DNA of 64,000 nucleotides, from the NCBI RefSeq assembly GCF_004123905.1, contig NZ_MZXW01000021.1, forward strand, positions 62,001-126,000, read 5' to 3'. A program made the position numbers and the translations under genes. This DNA comes from Bradyrhizobium betae. Its GTDB lineage: Bacteria; Pseudomonadota; Alphaproteobacteria; Rhizobiales; Xanthobacteraceae. The notes beneath the pieces are model-generated. The model was given only the letters and a program-made list of their open reading frames with translations, did not search any database and was not told the origin of the DNA. Below are positions 60,901 through 64,000 of the stretch, one piece after another (positions within the stretch are counted from its first letter, which is position 1; each line of letters starts with the position of its first letter).

Positions 60901-61244
60901 AGCCGGTGCGTCTCGAGCTTTATGCCCGTGCCGCAAGGTGCAGCAGCGAGGACGAGCTCGTCGATCTCGAAGAGGAAACCTCGCGCCGGTTCGGGCAATT
61001 GCCGAAGGTCGCGCGCGACTTCTTCGCGGCGGCAAGGCTGCGGCTCGACTGCAAGCGCAGAGGAATCATCCGCCTCGACGTCGGCGCAAGTGCGGTCGCC
61101 GCGACATTCCTGCCCGGCCGTCTGCGCAAATCCCGCGGCAAATCGCTGCAACGCGACGGCGACCGCGTCGTCTATCACAGCCCGATGCGCGATGCCCCGT
61201 TCGATCGGGTCGAAGAATTGTTCGAGCTGCTCGACGAGGTGTGA
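57942..61244 (+). CDS. Mfd-like transcription-repair coupling helicase with an H1-like basic N-tail
   Basis: This 1100-residue protein has an N-terminal tail of about 65 residues made of Lys, Ser, Arg and Ala (KKSSPRKSSRNSSRKVSPRK). After it comes the Mfd domain order: UvrB-like part (about 65-330), RNA-polymerase-interaction-like domain (about 455-540), RecG-type helicase with Walker A GDVGFGKTE (604-612), Walker B DEEQHFG (705-711), SATPIPRTL and LRGRVGRSG, and the D7-type end (SEPVRLELYARAARC). All helicase motifs look intact. It is probably a second Mfd-type gene beside a standard mfd elsewhere, because usual Mfd lacks such a tail. The tail suggests DNA binding or phase separation. There is no repair operon around it. 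Confidence 0.85.
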   Translation: MNVRHSTKTRLAKKSGDKVSRKAAPKKSSPRKSSRNSSRKVSPRKSATAKGKASQRAAVSSSSPLGMMALHLLEQYKQSGSSGLVFLAESENRAERLGSILHGLDPSCEALVFPRLNTLPFDQLEPSHEIAGRRASVLRRLAKSKNPIFLISTAEAVMERLPLPAGLLRLNTSLKVGGTFSEAELRGRLEALGYDLEDEPDYPGGALFHGQTFEIFPAGALGPYRVEHSGRTISRIVAFDPREHEVIFETRELLVDPMSERLAIAGRGKRATLFDYCGRAKWIADAGVPLHVDGWLDTIEDAGTRADREREYLGPRDWKQATRGMKVLPRTAPFQPTPEFSKLTASRKALRAFVEETRRADSRLILVAAQEEDLRAMERMSGVKAERVADWDEAMRARDRDAALIADLDAGFVMPGRKAVVVLTASDVLGSRAHHPQPMARSWSAAFDHADVPEQGTVVVHLQRGLAVLDGLQTVNTGGGALREMVRLVFAGSNAALVPPPDLGLMWPYATEPGKLALDKADGSTWWARRTSAEQEIQLAGKALAKHISQRRRRRAAKLVPPGSAYEKFVARFPYFTTVDQAKAINDVLDDLASGHPMDRVICGDVGFGKTEVALRAAAAVVLSGQQVAIAVPTTVLARQHVATFRKRFAPFDIDVGNMSRATSGAELRQTKEALRSGRMKIVVGTQALGSKDVKFDDLGLVIIDEEQHFGAAEKAKLSGLAKNVHTLWMSATPIPRTLAAGLAGFRDLSIIASPPVHRLPVATRIAPLSDAAIASALLREQRRHGQSFLICPRIQDLEPMLARVQAVAPDLRIVCLHGKLPADEIDDRMMSFVEGEADVLLATNIVESGLDIPRANTIVVCWPERFGLAQLHQLRGRVGRSGIRAFAHLLTETGSEQSEKRLAVLEEFSRPGAGFAISERDLDLRGAGDLFSEQQSGHVQVFGPVLYSHLLKMASEKVDDGRVEMWVPDLNLPIADMLPETYVQSEPVRLELYARAARCSSEDELVDLEEETSRRFGQLPKVARDFFAAARLRLDCKRRGIIRLDVGASAVAATFLPGRLRKSRGKSLQRDGDRVVYHSPMRDAPFDRVEELFELLDEV

Positions 61245-61275
61245 TGGCGGCGGCCGGATGGCCGTCGCGCGCAGT

Positions 61276-62466
61276 TTAGTTCGATGCCAGCGCCGTCTTC
61301 GCGACCTCGGCCATCCAGCCGGATGCGACCGGGAGGATCGCATCATTGAAATCGTAGCGCGGGCCGTGCAGCTCGGCGCCGTCGCGTAACTCGCCATTGC
61401 CGATCCAGACGAAGGCGCCGGGCCGCTTCTGCAGGTAGAAGGCGAAATCCTCACCGGCCATGCTGGGCGCGAGATCGCGGCGAACCGGCGTCTGCACCTT
61501 CTCGGCGGCGAGGCGCGCGAGGCCCGCTTCTGCGGGCGCGTTAATCGTGACGCCGACGCCCATCACGATCTCGGGCGTGACCTTGACGCCAAAGCTCGTG
61601 GCGATGCCGGCGCAGATCTCGCCGATTCGGGCGAGCAGGATGTCCTTCACCGCCTCGCGATGATACCGCAGCGTGCCGCCGATCGTGACACGTCCTGCGA
61701 TCTGGTTGCGCGCCGTGCCGCCTTCGAGCGTGCACAGTGAGAGCACGGCGGTGTCGAGCGGATCGACGCCGCGCGACACGATCGATTGCAGCGCCACGAT
61801 GAGGTGGCCCGCCGCCATCACCGGATCGCGCGTCAGATGCGGCATGCCGGCGTGACCCGCATGGCCCTCGATGGTGATGCTGACACGACCGCCGGAGGCC
61901 ATGACGACACCGTCATGGACCGCAACCGTGCCGGCCTGAAGGCCCGGCCAGTTGTGGAAGCCGAACACGCGATCCATCGGAAAGCGCTCGAACAGGCCGT
62001 CGGCGACCATCGCGCGCGAGCCGCCAAAACCTTCCTCGGCCGGCTGGAAGATGAAATCGACCGTGCCGCTCCAGCTGGTGTCCGCGGCGAGCAGCGCGGC
62101 TGCCCCGAGCAGCGAGGCGGTGTGCCCGTCATGGCCGCAGGCATGCATCACGCCTGGCGACGTCGACGCATAGGGCAGACCGGTATCCTCGGTGATCGGC
62201 AGCGCGTCCATGTCGGCGCGCAGGCCGACGCGGCCCTGCGCAGAGCCTCGCGTCAAGGTCGCGACGACGCCGTGGCCGCCGATTTCAGCCTCGAAGGGAA
62301 TGCCGAGCTCGGTGAGTTTTTCCTGCACGAAGGCGGAGGTCTCCTTTTCCTGCAAGGACAGTTCGGGGTGGGCATGCAGATGCCGGCGCCACGCGGTCAG
62401 TTTCTGGTGCAGCTCGGGTGTCAAGGCAGGGGATCTTTCGCAAGGAGGGCCGGCTGTTGCCAGCAT
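61276..62466 (-). CDS. M20-family amidohydrolase (hippurate-hydrolase/N-acyl-amino-acid type)
   Basis: This 396-residue enzyme has the M20D signatures WRRHLHAHPELSLQE, LRADMDALPITEDTGL, HACGHDGHTASLLGAA, FIFQPAEEGFGGSRAM and the end MAGEDFAFYLQKRPGAFVWIG. These include the two-metal ligands (HACGHDGH, EE and the late His). It hydrolyses N-acyl amino acids or similar amides. The ATG at 62466 is chosen; the frame runs on to 62604 only through the palindromic repeat, which is not coding. Confidence 0.93.
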   Translation of the reverse strand: MLATAGPPCERSPALTPELHQKLTAWRRHLHAHPELSLQEKETSAFVQEKLTELGIPFEAEIGGHGVVATLTRGSAQGRVGLRADMDALPITEDTGLPYASTSPGVMHACGHDGHTASLLGAAALLAADTSWSGTVDFIFQPAEEGFGGSRAMVADGLFERFPMDRVFGFHNWPGLQAGTVAVHDGVVMASGGRVSITIEGHAGHAGMPHLTRDPVMAAGHLIVALQSIVSRGVDPLDTAVLSLCTLEGGTARNQIAGRVTIGGTLRYHREAVKDILLARIGEICAGIATSFGVKVTPEIVMGVGVTINAPAEAGLARLAAEKVQTPVRRDLAPSMAGEDFAFYLQKRPGAFVWIGNGELRDGAELHGPRYDFNDAILPVASGWMAEVAKTALASN

Positions 62467-62523
62467 AGCCGAATATCCGTGCCCTGCATCAAGCGCCTTG
62501 GAATGGCTCGCGTGCAGCCAGAT

Positions 62524-62608
62524 CGTCATGGCCGGGCTTGACCCGACCATCCACGTCTTGCTTGTCGCACGAAGATCGTGGATGCCCGGGACAAGCCCGG
62601 GCATGACG
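62524..62608. repeat. Long GC-rich palindromic intergenic repeat, copy 2
   Basis: The left end CGTCATGGCCGGGCTTGACC is matched in inverted order by GGGACAAGCCCGGGCATGACG-type sequence at the right end, with CATCCACG and CGTGGATG pairing inside. Ends and spacing agree with the copy at 34261-34347. It lies between two minus-strand genes, five bases beyond the stop of the racemase gene. Confidence 0.8.
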
Positions 62609-62613
62609 GAGCT

Positions 62614-63702
62614 CTACGGCGCCAGCTTCGCCAGCCCGGTCCAGTCGAAGCCGATGCCGTGGCCCGGCCGCGACGGCGCTACGGCCTTGCCGTCCTCGAG
62701 CACCAGCGGATGCTCGATATATTTGTCCAGCCCGAAACCATGCGCTTCCAGATACGAGCGGTTCGGGCAGGCTGCGAGCAGATGCACGGTGACGTCGTGC
62801 GCGCCATGGCTGGTGACGGGCAGGTTGAAGGCCTCCGCCAGCCGCGCGATCTTCATGAAGGCGGTGACGCCGCCGCAATTGGTGACATCAGGCTCGGGAT
62901 AGGACACCGCGCCCGCGGCGATGTAGTTCTTGAACTCCCACAACGAGCGCAGATTCTCGCCAGCCGCGATCGGTACGCCGCCAGCTTGCATGATGCGCGC
63001 ATGGCCCGCGACGTCGTCGGGAATGATCGGCTCCTCCAACCAGGTGAGGTCGTAGGGCACGAAGGCGCGGGCGGCGCGGATCGCGTCCTCGACCGTCCAC
63101 TTCATGTTGGCGTCCGCCATCAGCGGAAAGCTGTCGCCGAGATGTTGTCGCATCGCCGCGACGCGCGCGACGTCGGATTTCAGGTCGGGCCGGCCGACCT
63201 TCATCTTGATGGCACGAAAGCCCTTGGCGAGATTGCCGTCGGTCTGCGCAAGCAGCGCCTCGACCGAGAGATCGAGATCGATGCCGCCGGCATAGCACGG
63301 CACGCGCGAATCGAAGCCGCCGAGCAACTGGTACAGCGGCAGTTTCGCGCGCCGCGCCTTCAAATCCCACAGCGCGATGTCGAGCGCAGACAGCGCCAGC
63401 ACCGCCGGCCCGCCGCGGCCGCCATAATGCAGGCCCCACCAAACGTGATGCCAGATCGCCTCCGTGTCATCGGCCTCGCATCCTTCGACCAGCGGCGGGA
63501 TCTCGCGCTTGAGAATATCAGCGACCGCGCCCCCATTGCGGCCGACCGTGTAAGTGTAGCCGACACCCTCCGCGCCATCGGCATCGCGGATCCGGCAGGT
63601 GATCAGCTCGAATGCCGCGATCTCGCCATGCGTGGAGTCCGACAGCGTGACGGGGAGGGGGATCCGGTAGAGGCCGGACTCGATACTTGCAATGCGCGGC
63701 AT
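62614..63702 (-). CDS. Mandelate racemase/muconate lactonizing enzyme family protein
   Basis: This 362-residue enolase-superfamily enzyme has a capping domain and then a barrel. The catalytic KxK pair is in GFRAIKMKVGRPD. The metal ligands are Asp in LMADANMKW, Glu in LTWLEEPIIPDD and Glu in GGVPIAAGENLRSL, and a His lies in PVTSHGAHDVTVH. It removes an alpha proton from a carboxylate, so racemisation or dehydration of a hydroxy or sugar acid is expected. The start is ATG 63702; upstream residues to 63768 come from the repeat region. Confidence 0.92.
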   Translation of the reverse strand: MPRIASIESGLYRIPLPVTLSDSTHGEIAAFELITCRIRDADGAEGVGYTYTVGRNGGAVADILKREIPPLVEGCEADDTEAIWHHVWWGLHYGGRGGPAVLALSALDIALWDLKARRAKLPLYQLLGGFDSRVPCYAGGIDLDLSVEALLAQTDGNLAKGFRAIKMKVGRPDLKSDVARVAAMRQHLGDSFPLMADANMKWTVEDAIRAARAFVPYDLTWLEEPIIPDDVAGHARIMQAGGVPIAAGENLRSLWEFKNYIAAGAVSYPEPDVTNCGGVTAFMKIARLAEAFNLPVTSHGAHDVTVHLLAACPNRSYLEAHGFGLDKYIEHPLVLEDGKAVAPSRPGHGIGFDWTGLAKLAP

Positions 63703-63736
63703 GTTTGCCTCCCGATTTTTCTTTTTGTTCGCGGTT

Positions 63737-63849
63737 CGTAGGTGGGGTAGCGCAGCGTAACCCACCATGCTTCCGCATTTGCCGAACGAAGTTGGTGGGT
63801 TACGCCAGCGGACTGCGCTTCGCGCAGCCGCGGGCTAACCCACCCTACG
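63737..63849. repeat. GTAGGGTGGGTTA-type palindromic intergenic repeat
   Basis: The region carries GTAGGTGGGGTAGC at its left end and GCTAACCCACCCTAC at its right end in inverted order, with an inner pair CGTAACCCACCA/TGGTGGGTTACG. It is a second family of dispersed intergenic palindromes, different from the CGTCATGCCCGGG family. It separates the racemase and the M20 gene at the window edge. Confidence 0.7.
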
Positions 63850-63857
63850 AGTTCACC

Positions 63858-64000
63858 TCACCGCATCGTCGCGAGCTGCACGGCCAGCGCACACGCCCGG
63901 TCGTATTCGTCGAGGTTGATCCACTCGTCGATGGTGTGCGCCTCGTTCTGCCCGGCGCCGAAGGTCACGGTCGGAATGCCGTGGCGGACCATCCAGTTGG
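63858..64000 (-). CDS. M20-family peptidase, C-terminal end (cut by window edge)
   Basis: The complement of the last 143 bases reads NWMVRHGIPTVTFGAGQNEA, HTIDEWINLDEYDRA and a stop at 63858-63860. The GxGxxxAHTxDEW pattern holds the last metal histidine and is typical of M20 peptidases of the ArgE/DapE/carboxypeptidase G group. Only the C-terminal 46 residues are in the window, so the subfamily is open. Confidence 0.75.
   Translation of the reverse strand, partial: NWMVRHGIPTVTFGAGQNEAHTIDEWINLDEYDRACALAVQLATMR

Noticed and set aside
58122..61454. 1110-codon minus-strand open frame opposite the Mfd-like gene
   Set aside because: It is the antisense shadow of a high-GC gene; the product has no domains and is Arg/Asp/Leu-rich nonsense, while the plus strand has complete helicase motifs.
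1..64000. CRISPR arrays, rRNA operons and complete insertion sequences
   Set aside because: No regularly spaced repeats, no rRNA-like sequence and no transposase or integrase frames were seen anywhere in the window.

Overview
The window is about 64 kb of high-GC DNA that looks like a chromosome segment of an alphaproteobacterium, most likely Bradyrhizobium or a close relative. The grounds are strongly GC-biased third codon positions, many ABC-transporter and LLM-monooxygenase genes, a DUF1127 protein, a VirA/VirG-like sensor pair, and GC-rich palindromic intergenic repeats. These are family-level judgements made by eye; no database search was run.

Region 1 (1-16.4 kb) is an organosulfur acquisition block. 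It holds three LLM-class flavin monooxygenases (one cut by the window edge), two SsuA/TauA-type binding proteins, one SsuB/SsuC transporter, O-acetylhomoserine sulfhydrylase (metY), and a MetQ-like binding protein. It also holds two paralogous pairs of an FAD oxidoreductase plus a 2x[4Fe-4S] ferredoxin, arranged like AprA/AprB, one of them followed by a CxxC DUF3088 protein. A D-2-hydroxyacid dehydrogenase and a class II aldolase follow. The likely logic is import, oxygenolytic C-S cleavage, redox conversion of the sulfur, then capture into homocysteine. Region 2 (16.4-26.1 kb) holds an FAD/NAD(P)-binding oxidoreductase, a LysR regulator divergent from a BASS-like transporter, a DUF2891 protein, and a complete peptide/opine-type ABC transporter.

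Region 3 (26.4-33.1 kb) is the accessory hot spot. It begins at a 3' fragment of a tRNA-Gln gene (26471-26522, CCA encoded), a typical scar of integration. Next comes a tight three-gene operon: a calcineurin-like phosphoesterase with a long insert, a trypsin-like protease carrying a domain that resembles an effector-associated (EAD/death-like) adaptor, and a membrane protein with an nSTAND-like winged-helix region, pentapeptide repeats and a helical-repeat C-terminus but no P-loop NTPase. It looks like a conflict (anti-phage or suicide) system of a layout I do not recognise. It is followed by AT-richer DNA with a 36-codon secreted peptide gene and a CoA-transferase remnant.

Region 4 (33.1-43.2 kb) is a carbohydrate-acid block. 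A LacI regulator precedes a perfect 20-bp operator inside the promoter of a sugar-binding protein gene and a DHDPS-family aldolase gene. On the opposite strand an SSS symporter, an Asp-box sialidase-like protein and an SDR form an operon with an IclR-style palindrome upstream. An MFS efflux pump and a UGT/MGT glycosyltransferase follow.

Region 5 (43.5-50.5 kb) combines a membrane diheme cytochrome c, a VirG-like response regulator, a DUF1127 protein, a diheme cytochrome c peroxidase and a VirA-like hybrid kinase whose receiver has lost its key residues. Region 6 (50.5-57.6 kb) is a run of small stress-type genes: a DUF892 ferritin-like protein, a LigD-type ATP-dependent ligase, DUF2934, VOC, small membrane proteins, an isochorismatase, an NADPH oxidoreductase and DUF72. 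Region 7 (57.9-64 kb) has a full-length Mfd-like helicase with a histone-H1-like basic tail, an M20 amidohydrolase, a mandelate racemase/muconate lactonizing enzyme and the end of a second M20 peptidase, separated by palindromic repeats.
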